A stretch of 64,000 nt of DNA from CAYWWY01 sp964580185 (GCA_964580185.1 CAZOJQ010000012.1:1-64000); one strand, 5' to 3'; positions 8,828 to 17,816 are shown, counted from the stretch's first letter. The notes: a model not told the origin generated them from the letters alone. Program-made: numbers and translations.

Positions 8828-9689
8828 ACTGATCCTGTATGTTCGGATGATGGGAAAACTCCTGAAGAAAGAAACGGTAACCGCTTGGGAAGTCGCGGAG
8901 GCCTACGACCAGATTGCTGATTCTTATCAGGATTGGTCGAATTGTATGGGTTCCTATCTGGAACAGATTATTCCTGATTCAATTCAAGGACCGGATCATC
9001 CAACCTTTTTGGATCTCGCCTGTGGCAGCGGCGACGTGAGCGCCTGCTTGTTGGATCGATTTCCGAAGGCAACGATTGTAGCGGTAGACCTATCATCCCG
9101 TATGCTGGAGAAGGCAAAAAGCCGATTGGGAGAGTCCCGGACCCGTTTTGTCCAACAAGAAGGGGTGTCTTTTCTTCGAGAAACGAAAGAACAGTTTGAC
9201 GGGGTATGGATCGGCTGGGCATATCCCTACATAAACAAACCGTTTCTGTTGCAAAGCCTGAGCGCAGTGACCAGACCCGGAGGCGTTTTGGGCATAATCA
9301 GCAACAGAAAAGGGACCTTGAAGGGCATCATTCAAAGTTATCAGAAGGTAATGGAGCAGTTTCCGGATCAGGTTGTCAAACCCATGGATACCCACTGGAA
9401 ATTGCCCGGGCGTACTTTGAATTCGGTCCGGATGAAACAGGCTGGATTTCGCGTCATCAAGGAAGGGATCGGAGCGCATCCGGTTTGCTTTCCCACCCCA
9501 GAACAATTGGTGGAGTGGGTTCAAAGAACCGGTGCGGTGGCCGGGGCGACAAAGATTTTTCGTCATTTCGATTCTCAGATCCAACAGGCGCTTCGAGATG
9601 AAGTAGCTCGGCGATGTCGCTGCGCGGAAGGATACGGAACCAGCCATCGATTTGTCTACGGCCTCTTTGCAAAGGAGGAGACCCAATGA
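8805..9689 (+). CDS. Class I SAM-dependent methyltransferase
   Basis: Up to 294 residues. Motif I is 'FLDLACGSGDVSACLLDRFP', with 'IVAVDLSSRMLEKAKSRLG' next, both standard. 'TRPGGVLGIISNRKGTLKG' is the post-III strand. The start is uncertain: TTG 8805, GTG 8820 and ATG 8847/8850 are all in frame and none has a strong ribosome binding site. The homologous part begins near 'WEVAEAYDQIADSYQDW', so all choices keep the domain. It overlaps the previous gene and its stop overlaps the ATG of the radical SAM gene, so translation of the three is coupled. The two methyltransferases differ enough not to be a recent duplication. Confidence 0.83.
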   Translation: MPRKKVRRLILYVRMMGKLLKKETVTAWEVAEAYDQIADSYQDWSNCMGSYLEQIIPDSIQGPDHPTFLDLACGSGDVSACLLDRFPKATIVAVDLSSRMLEKAKSRLGESRTRFVQQEGVSFLRETKEQFDGVWIGWAYPYINKPFLLQSLSAVTRPGGVLGIISNRKGTLKGIIQSYQKVMEQFPDQVVKPMDTHWKLPGRTLNSVRMKQAGFRVIKEGIGAHPVCFPTPEQLVEWVQRTGAVAGATKIFRHFDSQIQQALRDEVARRCRCAEGYGTSHRFVYGLFAKEETQ

Positions 9690-10954
9690 AGGGCAATATC
9701 AGGCAGATTGTTCGGATGATCATAAGGAAAAAAACCTGGGCCATCATTGGGAAGCTTCACAAAATGTACCGTTCCGATCCCACTTATTCATGGAGGAAAG
9801 GTATGCAGATGCTTCAATTGGTGCTCCAGGACGAGAAGATCGCATTCCATGAAGGGCAGTTCATCATCAATACCTTTATGCCCCCATTCCCTTCGAGAGC
9901 CTTTGAGCAGTATGCCACAGGAGTCATCGATCCTTCGCAGAATGCATTTTTTCAACAAACCCATGCCCAGCGACGCGCGCCCATATCGATGTATCTCAGC
10001 CTCACCCACCGTTGTCCCTATGATTGTTTTCATTGCAGCGCCAAGCAGCGAAGATCTTCTGAGGAGCTGACGACAGACCAATGGAAACAAGTCATTACCG
10101 ACCTTCAGTCGATGGGGGTATCCGTGATCGGTTTCACAGGAGGCGAACCCCTTCTTCGCGGTGATCTGACCGACCTGATCTCCTTTATAGACGACCGGAG
10201 CAGCTCCGTTGTGTTCACTTCTGGGGCGGGAATGAGTGTCCAACGCGCCGAGGAGATGAAAGCGGCGGGGTTGTTCAGCGTGGGCATCAGTCTGGATTCA
10301 TGGGATCCTGATGAACATGATAGCAAACGGGGCCATGCGGGGGCATTTACGCAAGCAGTCCAAGCAATTCGCGATTGCCGAAAGGCAGGGCTCTATACGA
10401 TGATCCAAGCCATGATCGCCCCGTCTGATGTCAACCACCAGTTTTTGAACCGGTTTTTTGATTTTGCTCGGAGCCTAGATGCTCATGAGGTCAAAATTCT
10501 CGAGCCCATTCCCAGCGGAAGGCTGTCCCTTCCACAATCGAATCTTGTCTTTTGGAATGATTCGACGCGCAAAACGCTCATTTCAATCCAAAATGAGGCG
10601 AATCAGACGGGGCGATACCCCAAAATCACCAGTTTTCCATCGACTGAAAGCCCCCTCCGATATGGTTGTGGGGCAGGAACGCAGCATTCCTATATTGATT
10701 CCGACGGAAGCCTATATCCCTGTGATTTCGTCCCTCTGAGTTTTGGAAATGTTGCGAAGCGCCCCGTACATGAACTATGGTTTCAGATGAACCAAACCAT
10801 TGGCTTACCCAAGACAACCTGTTTTGCCCGTCAGATCCACAAAGAACTCCTAGATCTAGGCCGAACCATGCCTTTGGATTGTTCCGATTCTCGAAAAATC
10901 TGTGAACAGAACCAAAGCCATACCTATCCAGGCTTTTACAAAACCCTACAGTAA
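9686..10954 (+). CDS. Radical SAM/SPASM-domain enzyme
   Basis: 422 residues. The ATG at 9686 follows AAAGGAGGAG and overlaps the upstream stop; an upstream in-frame extension is not credible. After about 110 residues of unassigned N-terminus, 'LTHRCPYDCFHCSAKQ' gives the CxxxCxxC that binds the catalytic 4Fe-4S cluster, and 'GFTGGEPLLR' is the SAM-binding GGEP motif. The C-terminus carries a SPASM-type set of cysteines: 'YGCGAGTQHSYIDSDGSLYP' followed by C, then further Cys in 'KTTCFARQ', 'LDCSDS' and 'KICEQ', for auxiliary clusters. Relatives include PqqE, NirJ and sactionine maturases. No precursor peptide is visible nearby. With the two methyltransferases it probably modifies a peptide, tetrapyrrole or other small molecule. 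Confidence 0.88.
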   Translation: MKGNIRQIVRMIIRKKTWAIIGKLHKMYRSDPTYSWRKGMQMLQLVLQDEKIAFHEGQFIINTFMPPFPSRAFEQYATGVIDPSQNAFFQQTHAQRRAPISMYLSLTHRCPYDCFHCSAKQRRSSEELTTDQWKQVITDLQSMGVSVIGFTGGEPLLRGDLTDLISFIDDRSSSVVFTSGAGMSVQRAEEMKAAGLFSVGISLDSWDPDEHDSKRGHAGAFTQAVQAIRDCRKAGLYTMIQAMIAPSDVNHQFLNRFFDFARSLDAHEVKILEPIPSGRLSLPQSNLVFWNDSTRKTLISIQNEANQTGRYPKITSFPSTESPLRYGCGAGTQHSYIDSDGSLYPCDFVPLSFGNVAKRPVHELWFQMNQTIGLPKTTCFARQIHKELLDLGRTMPLDCSDSRKICEQNQSHTYPGFYKTLQ

Positions 10955-11259
10955 TCACTCTCTGCATAGATGGAAAAAACTTGCTTGTGGGAAGGATTCA
11001 TCCTTAAAAGCATGACTCACACGGTGGGGAAGAAGTACAAAGATACAGTCGAAACGCTCTGGATATTGAGAAAGTCAAATGAGAAAGAACGAACAGAATA
11101 GTGTGTGTAAAACCCTAAAACCCTTTGTAGAAGACTTTTTCTCAGTACTCGGAATGAACTTTCCATCCATGATGCCCCCGTGGCATCGCTCCGTACAAAA
11201 AACCCTCAACGAAAAATCATTGAGGGTTTTTGGTGTTTCGGAAATTGATTATTCGGGGT
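10955..11259. other. Intergenic region between the convergent radical SAM and Opu operons
   Basis: About 300 bases without a credible gene. The short open frame at 11079-11282 runs through a terminator and into the next gene, and has no ribosome binding site. The only clear element is the bidirectional terminator at 11198-11231. Confidence 0.6.
11198..11231. terminator. Bidirectional intrinsic terminator
   Basis: A perfect 12-bp stem (AAAAACCCTCAA / TTGAGGGTTTTT) with a 10-base loop. It ends in a T-run on both strands. It lies between convergent operons and can stop both, most directly the Opu operon that ends at 11260. Confidence 0.85.
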
Positions 11260-12144
11260 TTAGATCAGGCCGAGTCCTTTAAGAAAACGTTCCGCGACGG
11301 GTCCGGGTTCCATTCCCACGCCATCGACAAGATAGTTAAGTCGGATCATCAAGGTTTCATTGAGATAGATGGCTAGAGGGCTGAGGATTTCTTCAATCTC
11401 GGGATGGGCCTCGAGCACTTCCTCTCGGATCGTGACAGCCAATGTGTACACAGGAAAAAACTGACGATCGTCTTCCAAAACCACCAGTTGAAAACGTTCC
11501 AGTTTTCCATCCGTTGCAAAGACCATCGCCACATTCAAGTTTCCTCGGGCGATTGCTTCATAGGTTAATCCGATTTCCATGGTGCGCACATTGCGCGGAG
11601 GGACGTCCATTCCATAATCATCAACCATCGCCCGAAACCCATCGGGTCGATCGAAGAATTCGAAACCGACACCCATGATCAAAGAATGTCCTTCATACAT
11701 GTGCTGGGCAAGATCGGACAATGTGCGGATCCCGTGTTCGGTTGAATACTCTCTGGTTATCGCCAAGGCGTAGGTATTGTTGATTTCCGCGGGAGGCAAC
11801 CACACAATTCCATTTTGCGCATCCGCTTCCCGTACCATCTCAAACAACCGATCGGGATCGGCAATTACTTCGGTCTGTTCGAGATACGTCAACCACGCAG
11901 TGCCTGTGTATTCCGCATAAATATCGACCTGACCCGTCGTTAACGCGCTCCGTACGGCAAAGGAACTCATTCCGAAGTTCTTATCGACTTGGAACCCATT
12001 GGCTTCCAATAGCATCGCAATCATTTCACTGACCACATACTGTTCCGTGAAGTTTTTCGACCCCACTGAGATCCTGGAAGCGCTGAGCGTGAGACCTGTC
12101 AGCATGAGAAGAACCAGGGATAACACTACCACTTTCTTTAACAT
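11260..12144 (-). CDS. Glycine-betaine/choline-type ABC transporter substrate-binding protein
   Basis: 294 residues. The ATG at 12144 is 7 bases after AGGAGG. A signal peptide (KK then a hydrophobic run, ending 'LTLSASRI') directs it to the cell surface. No lipobox Cys is seen. 'ISVGSKNFTEQYVVSEMIAM' is the hallmark of the OpuAC/ProX/OsmX fold, and 'GQVDIYAEYTGTAWLTY' is the conserved hinge/ligand region. It is the last gene of the four-gene importer operon (permease, ATPase, permease, binding protein). The family imports quaternary ammonium osmolytes such as glycine betaine, carnitine or choline. Which one cannot be told here. Confidence 0.9.
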   Translation of the reverse strand: MLKKVVVLSLVLLMLTGLTLSASRISVGSKNFTEQYVVSEMIAMLLEANGFQVDKNFGMSSFAVRSALTTGQVDIYAEYTGTAWLTYLEQTEVIADPDRLFEMVREADAQNGIVWLPPAEINNTYALAITREYSTEHGIRTLSDLAQHMYEGHSLIMGVGFEFFDRPDGFRAMVDDYGMDVPPRNVRTMEIGLTYEAIARGNLNVAMVFATDGKLERFQLVVLEDDRQFFPVYTLAVTIREEVLEAHPEIEEILSPLAIYLNETLMIRLNYLVDGVGMEPGPVAERFLKGLGLI

Positions 12145-12195
12145 CAAACCACCTCCTGATCAAGTTCCGGTCATCGAAGTAAGAAAGGATGACCG

Positions 12196-12870
12196 TTAAG
12201 CGTTCCGATTTTTAGCAATTTTCAGCCCTTTCGGAAGGATTATTCGTTCTACTTGTCCAAGGGCAATATCGATCGCGATCGCTAAAATGGCTACAGGGAT
12301 CGCGCCCGCCATGATTCTCGCTCCACTCATCAACCGCATTCCTATGAAGATGATCTCGCCCAATCCGCCCGCTCCAATAGCTGAAGCAATCGTTGTCGTG
12401 CCGATATTGATGATAGCGGCGGTTCGAACTCCGGATGCAATCGTTGGGATCGAGTTTGGAATCTCGATGCGAAAAAGAATTTGCCTAGGGGTTAGCCCCA
12501 TGCCTTTTGCTGCCTCTTTTGCGGCTGGAGAGACGCTCAACAAACCGGACGCGGTATTGAAGGTAATGGGAACCAGAGTGTATAAGAATAAGGAAAAGAT
12601 GGCTGGAAGAGGCCCAATCCCCATGAAGATAAAGACAAGCGCAATCACTGCGATACTGGGTATGGATTGAGTCGCGCCTGTAATGGTTAAAAGAGATTTT
12701 CCCAACCGTTCTTTTCCTGGGCGTGTTGAGACAATCCCGATGGTCACGCCAACTCCGATCGCGATGATCCAAGATATGAAGAATATGACAATATGTTCTC
12801 CGGTTTTTTCCAATATATACGCCCAATTATCGACATAATAGGACCACAGGCCCTCGATCGTAATTTGCAT
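12196..12870 (-). CDS. Opu-type ABC transporter permease
   Basis: 224 residues with five to six membrane segments. The permease coupling loop is seen as 'AAKEAAKGMGLTPRQILFRI', with the EAA-type 'EAAKGMG' contacting the ATPase. 'IASAIGAGGLGEIIFIGM' is characteristic of OpuBB/OpuBD permeases. Its ATG directly follows the stop of the ATPase gene. It is the second of two permeases of similar length in the operon; the pair should form the heterodimeric transmembrane pore. The N-terminal 'YVDNWAYILEKTGEHI' matches the usual Opu permease start. Confidence 0.92.
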   Translation of the reverse strand: MQITIEGLWSYYVDNWAYILEKTGEHIVIFFISWIIAIGVGVTIGIVSTRPGKERLGKSLLTITGATQSIPSIAVIALVFIFMGIGPLPAIFSLFLYTLVPITFNTASGLLSVSPAAKEAAKGMGLTPRQILFRIEIPNSIPTIASGVRTAAIINIGTTTIASAIGAGGLGEIIFIGMRLMSGARIMAGAIPVAILAIAIDIALGQVERIILPKGLKIAKNRNA

Positions 12871-13995
12871 TTATTCCTCCTCGGTAGACCGGTACGATGA
12901 CATCACATCAAAAATCTGGGTCAACTCAATCACTCCAAGAAACCGATCACGGACATCAACGACCGGACAAGTAGACACCCCAGCTGTCATCATCTGGGTG
13001 ACTCCTTCCAAGAGATTGGAGAATGGTTGGAGTGATTCGCTGTTCTTTACATGATTCTTCACAAGATCATTGGGTTCTTCTTTGGATAACCCTTTCATCG
13101 TGGCGTATCCGACAAGCCGGTCCTTCGAATTGAGCAAGTACACAAAGGGACGCCGGTTCTGTTTCATCCATTCGATACCATCGGAAACCTTGGTTTCTTC
13201 TTCCATCTTTATCGCATATGATCCAGATTGAATGAAATCCTTGACCCGGACAATCTCTAAACCCTTTAGCGCCCGGTCTGAGCCTAAAAGGTCCTCAACG
13301 AAGGAATCGGCGGGGTTGTTGACAATTTCTAGAGTGTCATTGTACTGGGCCAATTTCCCATGATTGAAAATCGCGATCTTATCGCCCAGTTTTATGGCTT
13401 CTCGAATATCATGCGTTACAAAAAGGATGGTCTTTTGCACTTGCTGTTGGATCTCCAAGAAGGCGTCTTGCAGTTTCTCTCGATTGATGGGATCGATTGC
13501 CCCAAATGGTTCGTCCATGAGGACAATCTCCGGATTTGCCGCTAACGATCGAGCAACTCCGATTCTTTGTTTTTGGCCACCCGATAGCTGAGCGGGGTAC
13601 TTATTCATCATTTCGTCGGGATCTAGGTTGACCAGATCCAACAACTCAATCACCCTTTGTCGAATATCTCTTTCAGCCCATTTGAGCAAACGGGGGACTA
13701 CGGCAATGTTCTCGAAAACACTCATATGATCAAACAGACCAATTTCCTGGATGGCATATCCGATACCCCGTCTTAGTTGAATTCGGTTGATTTGATCGAT
13801 TGATGTCCCGTTAAAAAGAATATCGCCGGAGGTCCTCTCAATCAGACGGTTTATCATTTTAAGGGTTGTTGTCTTTCCGCAACCGGATGGTCCAATCAAA
13901 ATGGTGAGTTTTTTTTCTTCGAATGCCATAGTGACCCCGTCAACCGCTTTGGTTGAACCATACGTTTTCTTCACGTCAATCAATTCAATTGACAA
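12871..13995 (-). CDS. Opu-type ABC transporter ATPase with C-terminal CBS domains
   Basis: 374 residues. Walker A is 'GPSGCGKTT' (about 33-41), the signature motif is 'LSGGQKQRIGVARSL', Walker B is 'IVLMDEPFGAID' and the switch His is in 'ILFVTHDI'. The C-terminal 120 residues hold CBS-type sequence ('SCPVVD'-like segment 'STCPVVDVRDRFLGVIELT'), which in OpuA senses ionic strength or, in OpuC, c-di-AMP. The start is TTG, 6-7 bases after AGGAGGTG. It energises import of a betaine-like osmolyte. The middle position between two permeases is like OsmV/OpuC-type operons. Confidence 0.93.
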   Translation of the reverse strand: MSIELIDVKKTYGSTKAVDGVTMAFEEKKLTILIGPSGCGKTTTLKMINRLIERTSGDILFNGTSIDQINRIQLRRGIGYAIQEIGLFDHMSVFENIAVVPRLLKWAERDIRQRVIELLDLVNLDPDEMMNKYPAQLSGGQKQRIGVARSLAANPEIVLMDEPFGAIDPINREKLQDAFLEIQQQVQKTILFVTHDIREAIKLGDKIAIFNHGKLAQYNDTLEIVNNPADSFVEDLLGSDRALKGLEIVRVKDFIQSGSYAIKMEEETKVSDGIEWMKQNRRPFVYLLNSKDRLVGYATMKGLSKEEPNDLVKNHVKNSESLQPFSNLLEGVTQMMTAGVSTCPVVDVRDRFLGVIELTQIFDVMSSYRSTEEE

Positions 13996-14006
13996 AAAGG
14001 CACCTC

Positions 14007-14675
14007 CTATTTATTCTCTTTTCTGGCAATCTTCAGGCCTTTCGGCGTTAGAAGGGTTTCGAGATGCATCAAACCGTAATTCGTTCCAATCCCCAGAAGC
14101 CCAACACTAATTGCCCCGACAAGAACCATTCCCAATCGAGAACGACTAAGGCCTTGAAACAAAAAATACCCCAAACCTTGGGCGCCGACCAAATATGCAA
14201 TCGTTGTTACGCTTACCCCCATTACTGCGGCATTTCGTACTCCGGCCATGATAATGGGAATCCCCATTTTGATCCGGATCCGAAGCAGGATTTGCGTCTT
14301 GGTCATTCCCATTCCGCGAGCCGCTTCGATCGCTCCGGGGCTGACTTCATTGACAGCAACCACCGTATTCCGTAAAATTGGAAGCAAAGAGTAAATCACA
14401 ATGGCGACAACAGCTGGAGGGATCCCAATCCCTGCATTGAAGGGGGCTAATAGAATGACCATAAATCCAAAAAGCGCAAGACTGGGAATGGTCATTGCAA
14501 TTCCGGCTATTCCAATTGCAATCTTTGAAAGCCCTTTGTGATAAGAGATCAGCACACCAATGGGAACGGCCAACCCAATCGAAATGGGTATGGCGATTCC
14601 GATGATCTGCAAATGCCTTAAAAGCTGTTTGATTAGCTCATCCCAATTGTTGGTTAAATATTCAAAAAATTCCAA
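14007..14675 (-). CDS. Opu-type ABC transporter permease (first gene of operon)
   Basis: 222 residues with a TTG start 6 bases after GAGGTGG. It is hydrophobic throughout. The EAA loop is 'GAIEAARGMGMTKTQILLRI', and 'TTIAYLVGAQGLGYFLFQGL' matches the conserved Opu permease segment. The short N-terminal 'YLTNNWDELIKQLLRHLQII' is typical. It pairs with the second permease at 12196-12870, with which it shares domain order but moderate identity. It is the first translated gene after the promoter at 14781-14809 and its two palindromes. Confidence 0.92.
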   Translation of the reverse strand: MEFFEYLTNNWDELIKQLLRHLQIIGIAIPISIGLAVPIGVLISYHKGLSKIAIGIAGIAMTIPSLALFGFMVILLAPFNAGIGIPPAVVAIVIYSLLPILRNTVVAVNEVSPGAIEAARGMGMTKTQILLRIRIKMGIPIIMAGVRNAAVMGVSVTTIAYLVGAQGLGYFLFQGLSRSRLGMVLVGAISVGLLGIGTNYGLMHLETLLTPKGLKIARKENK

Positions 14676-14703
14676 AAATCCACCTCATATCAAAAGAATT
14701 ATA

Positions 14704-14724
14704 AAATATAACAATCTTATATTT
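14704..14724. promoter_or_regulatory. Palindrome 1 in the Opu operon leader
   Basis: AAATATAA-CAATC-TTATATTT is a perfect 8-bp inverted repeat with a 5-base spacer. It lies about 30 bases upstream of the first permease start and downstream of the predicted transcription start. It is a candidate repressor operator. Confidence 0.55.
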
Positions 14725-14736
14725 GAAAAATACACG

Positions 14737-14754
14737 AAATATAAATCTATATTT
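14737..14754. promoter_or_regulatory. Palindrome 2 in the Opu operon leader
   Basis: AAATATA-AATC-TATATTT has the same half-site as palindrome 1. It starts 33 bases from it, about three helical turns, so two dimers could bind the same face. Confidence 0.55.
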
Positions 14755-14780
14755 GGAGAATAAATACGAAACCAATACCT

Positions 14781-14809
14781 ATTATATCATAATTATATGA
14801 AATTTCCAA
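14781..14809 (-). promoter_or_regulatory. Sigma-70-type promoter of the Opu operon
   Basis: On the minus strand, TTGGAA (14809-14804), exactly 17 bases, then TATAAT (14786-14781). The predicted start is near 14774, giving a leader of about 100 bases that contains both palindromes. The region is markedly AT-rich compared with its surroundings. Confidence 0.7.
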
Positions 14810-14934
14810 ATTAAAATTAGAGCAAAATAGTTGAAATATTAAATCTATGAAAAACCGCTTAAAAACAGGCTCACTGGTTGAACAAACCCATGGGGATCGA
14901 TGAAGAATTCTTGGTTGAAACGGTTCAGAGATTG

Positions 14935-15948
14935 CTATACTCGAACAATGACCATGAGAACAAGAAGGATACAAAGGAGGGAGATCCAGATTACAGTAGC
15001 GATGCGGGTGGCTTTTTTCGCCTTGTCAGCCTCCCACCAGTTCATCGGTCGAACTTTTTGGAGAAAAAAGGTGGAAATGGCGGCAAGGTTGATACAGGTA
15101 ATGTTGGTAAATAAGAGGATTAAAGCGCCCAGCGCTGGGAGAAAGTGACCCGCACCCAAAAGAAGGCCTGATGTCACAAGAGGCGGCAACAGCGCTACTG
15201 CAACCATGACTCCAACTACAACAGCGGGGATTCCAGTAGTAAATGCCAACGAACCTGCAGCGCCCGCAGCAAAAGCCAAAACCATATCCCCAATATCCGG
15301 GCTTGTTCGAGAAAGGATTTGAGGAGCTAATGGATCAATGTTCAAAAGGAATCCGATTAAGCAAGACAAAAGCATGGCGATCGCGGTGCTAATTCCTATG
15401 GCTTTCAGGGCATGTTTTGCCAGTGAAAAATCACCAAGGGCGCAAGAAAGAGCCAAAGCCATGTTTGGACCGAGAAATGGAGCAATCACCATAGCCCCAA
15501 TAATGACTGGCACATCTCCGCGAATCAACCCAATCGATGCAACGGCTGTGGATAAGATGACCATTATGGTGAAAATCGGAGTCAGCTTTCCTGCAGCCCC
15601 CAGATCTTCATATAACTCTTCGCGGCTGATTCTCATCAACAACCCTTTTCCTTTTTTTCCGTGCGGATCGGGTGGGGTTTCTTTTTGAGGATCGGGCTCG
15701 CTCATCCGCGGAATGGTTCCCTCAACGGGAAAGAGGATTAAGCGAAATGAATCTAAGGAACCGAACTCTCGGAAAAAGAGGTCTGAGACGGCTTCGGTAT
15801 CCTCCGCTTTGAGAAGGGCTCGAACGATGCCTGAAGAACCCGGAACCCCTGACGTCCAAACATGGATAACTGGCGTATCTTGAAGAATGGTTGGTATCCG
15901 TTCCAACGAATCAAAGGGAACCATGATTTCAATAAGCCTTAGCGCCAT
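14935..15948 (-). CDS. DUF389 family membrane protein
   Basis: About 337 residues from the ATG at 15948, which follows GAGGAG; a TTG at 15966 inside the previous gene is less likely. The first 110 residues are soluble and ACT-like ('ALRLIEIMVPFDSLERIPTI'). A charged linker follows, then at least five membrane segments with 'IGLIRGDVPVIIGAMVIAPF' and 'GPNMALALSCALGD', the DUF389 (TIGR00341-type) signature. The function of the family is unknown; a transport or sensing role is only a guess. It is the last gene of the operon that begins with the macro-domain gene and follows the GH13 stop by 14 bases. Confidence 0.85.
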   Translation of the reverse strand: MALRLIEIMVPFDSLERIPTILQDTPVIHVWTSGVPGSSGIVRALLKAEDTEAVSDLFFREFGSLDSFRLILFPVEGTIPRMSEPDPQKETPPDPHGKKGKGLLMRISREELYEDLGAAGKLTPIFTIMVILSTAVASIGLIRGDVPVIIGAMVIAPFLGPNMALALSCALGDFSLAKHALKAIGISTAIAMLLSCLIGFLLNIDPLAPQILSRTSPDIGDMVLAFAAGAAGSLAFTTGIPAVVVGVMVAVALLPPLVTSGLLLGAGHFLPALGALILLFTNITCINLAAISTFFLQKVRPMNWWEADKAKKATRIATVIWISLLCILLVLMVIVRV

Positions 15949-15962
15949 AAACAGTACACTCC

Positions 15963-17756
15963 TCAAGGATCCTGAGATAGGATCAGAAAACTGTATGGAC
16001 CAATGGCAATGGGTGAACGCGCTGGATCTTTTTCCTCTTGGGGGGGTTCTGCGTAGATGGATTGTCCTCCTACATCACCAAACTCAGGATCATATCGACG
16101 CGCGTCGCTATTGAGTCGAATTGACCACGTTCCTGGAGCGGGGAACTCAAGAACATAGTCCGAATAGGAGTGGGTCGAAAAATTCGCGACGATAACGACT
16201 TGGTCCCCAGGACCAGAAGAAAACCACCGTTGAAAAGCGATGATCAGTCTTTCTTGGTCGAGGTGATAGACATCCGCATGCTGCCCAGACAGTCCTTTTG
16301 TGTTCCCCTGGCGGTTCAGGCGAAGGGCAATGAGGTCTTTATAGAGCTGAAGGATCCCTCCGAATTGATCCTTTCTTGACCAATCGATGGGATCCTGATC
16401 GTGAAACCAATCGTCTTCCAAAAACTCCTGACCTTGAAATATCATGGGGATTCCAGGAGTTGTAAAGACTAAGCCCGCTCCCAAGCAAGACTTCTTTTTT
16501 GCAGCCCATGAAGCGGCATGGCCTGGGTCGACCTCTTCGGGAACACGGGCCTTACCATTGGCTACCTCATCATGGGATTCAGTGTACACAACCCGCTCAT
16601 ATGCGTCTGATTCATAGCGATATGCTATGGCGTGACGGATGGCTTCCATATCTCGATGGCTGTCTTTGGCGCCTATGAGACTGTCTCGGACTGCATGAAC
16701 AAAGGATGAAGCCCACTGGGCATCAAATCCAGCGCCTCCTTCTTCGACGTCTTTGGTCAGGTAGGGGTTGGATTGCAGGTCTTCAGCGATTGAGATGGTT
16801 TTTGGCTTGAAGGTCTTGATTTCCTTGTTGACCCATTGCATCAGGCTCCATCCATCGGGAAGATCGCAACCCGGATCATCGTTCCGACCATGGACATTTC
16901 GAATAAAGGCGGTCATGTCCCATCGGAGGCCATCGACCCCATATTCTTCCATCCACATCAAGGCGTTATTTCGAATCAAAGACCGAACCTCCGGCCGTCC
17001 ATAATCGGGACGGGTTTCTCCCCAAGGAGTATGAGCTCTCCAATCGTTGTAAAAATAGATGCCCCCTTTGTCATTTTCGCTCCATCCGTCAAATTGCCAA
17101 AGATCCAGATCGGTGGGCCCGAAATGATTGTACACCACATCTAAGATCACGGCAATTCCCATTTCGTGGGCCTGTTTGACAAAGTCTTTGAAATCTTCGT
17201 TGGTTCCGTAATCGGTCTCCACAGCGAAGAGGTGCGAAGGGTTGTATCCCCAGGAATACCCGCCCGCAAACTCGGAGATGGGCATGACTTCCACTGCATT
17301 GATTCCAAGGTCTTTCAAGTAAGGCAGACGTTCTATGACCCCCCGGAGGGTTCCTGGACCCTCATGACCTTCTTTCTTGCCAAAGGTCCCGATATGGAGC
17401 TCATAGATGATCAGTTCGTGAAAAGAAGGGATGGAAAAAGAATCTGCGGGATCAGGAAGGCGGGGGGCATGAATCACTCCATTCCCAATAGAACTCGTTA
17501 CTTGACGAGCGTAGGGATCGATCCTTTGGAAGGTGTTTGGACCGTTGACTATGGAATACCGATACTCGTCTCCCTCTTTGGCTGAATCGATCTCAATAGT
17601 CCACACCCCGTTTTCTTTTCGGTTCATCGGGTGGGCCTTGTGATTCCATTGGTTGAAGGTCCCGATTACGGATACCGCATCCGCATGCGGGGCCCAAACA
17701 GAGAATCGGTAGCCCTTCTCGCAAGGGACCGATCCCTTCGGATGTTCTTTGTTCAT
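15963..17756 (-). CDS. GH13 alpha-glucan-active enzyme with N-terminal CBM48 (branching-enzyme-like)
   Basis: 597 residues. The first 90 form a CBM48-like beta-sandwich ('FSVWAPHADAVSVIGTFNQW'). The GH13 barrel follows with conserved regions 'DVVYNHFG' (I), 'GLRWDMT' with the nucleophile Asp (II), 'SIAEDL' with the acid/base Glu (III) and 'ESHDEV' with the transition-state Asp (IV). A C-terminal beta domain closes it. This order suits glycogen branching enzyme, maltooligosyltrehalose trehalohydrolase or a related alpha-glucanase. I lean to branching-enzyme-like because of the 'SHDEV' region, but the specificity is not certain. There is no signal peptide, so it is cytoplasmic. It sits between penicillin-acylase-like and DUF389 genes, with no other glycogen gene in view. 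Confidence 0.82.
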   Translation of the reverse strand: MNKEHPKGSVPCEKGYRFSVWAPHADAVSVIGTFNQWNHKAHPMNRKENGVWTIEIDSAKEGDEYRYSIVNGPNTFQRIDPYARQVTSSIGNGVIHAPRLPDPADSFSIPSFHELIIYELHIGTFGKKEGHEGPGTLRGVIERLPYLKDLGINAVEVMPISEFAGGYSWGYNPSHLFAVETDYGTNEDFKDFVKQAHEMGIAVILDVVYNHFGPTDLDLWQFDGWSENDKGGIYFYNDWRAHTPWGETRPDYGRPEVRSLIRNNALMWMEEYGVDGLRWDMTAFIRNVHGRNDDPGCDLPDGWSLMQWVNKEIKTFKPKTISIAEDLQSNPYLTKDVEEGGAGFDAQWASSFVHAVRDSLIGAKDSHRDMEAIRHAIAYRYESDAYERVVYTESHDEVANGKARVPEEVDPGHAASWAAKKKSCLGAGLVFTTPGIPMIFQGQEFLEDDWFHDQDPIDWSRKDQFGGILQLYKDLIALRLNRQGNTKGLSGQHADVYHLDQERLIIAFQRWFSSGPGDQVVIVANFSTHSYSDYVLEFPAPGTWSIRLNSDARRYDPEFGDVGGQSIYAEPPQEEKDPARSPIAIGPYSFLILSQDP

Positions 17757-17816
17757 AGGGTTATTCCTCCTTTCAGCACACCCTCTGTTGATCCGATTGA
17801 TAGGGGCGCGGGTACA

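Noticed and set aside
9614..9685. N-terminal extension of the radical SAM protein
   Set aside because: It lies inside the methyltransferase gene; the ATG at 9686 has AAAGGAGG and an overlapping stop.
11079..11282. 67-residue ORF
   Set aside because: It has no ribosome binding site and runs through a clear terminator into the next operon.
15963..17756. Maltooligosyltrehalose trehalohydrolase (treZ) as a firm call
   Set aside because: No treY or treS is nearby and the regions do not separate it from branching enzymes, so I give only a GH13 family call.
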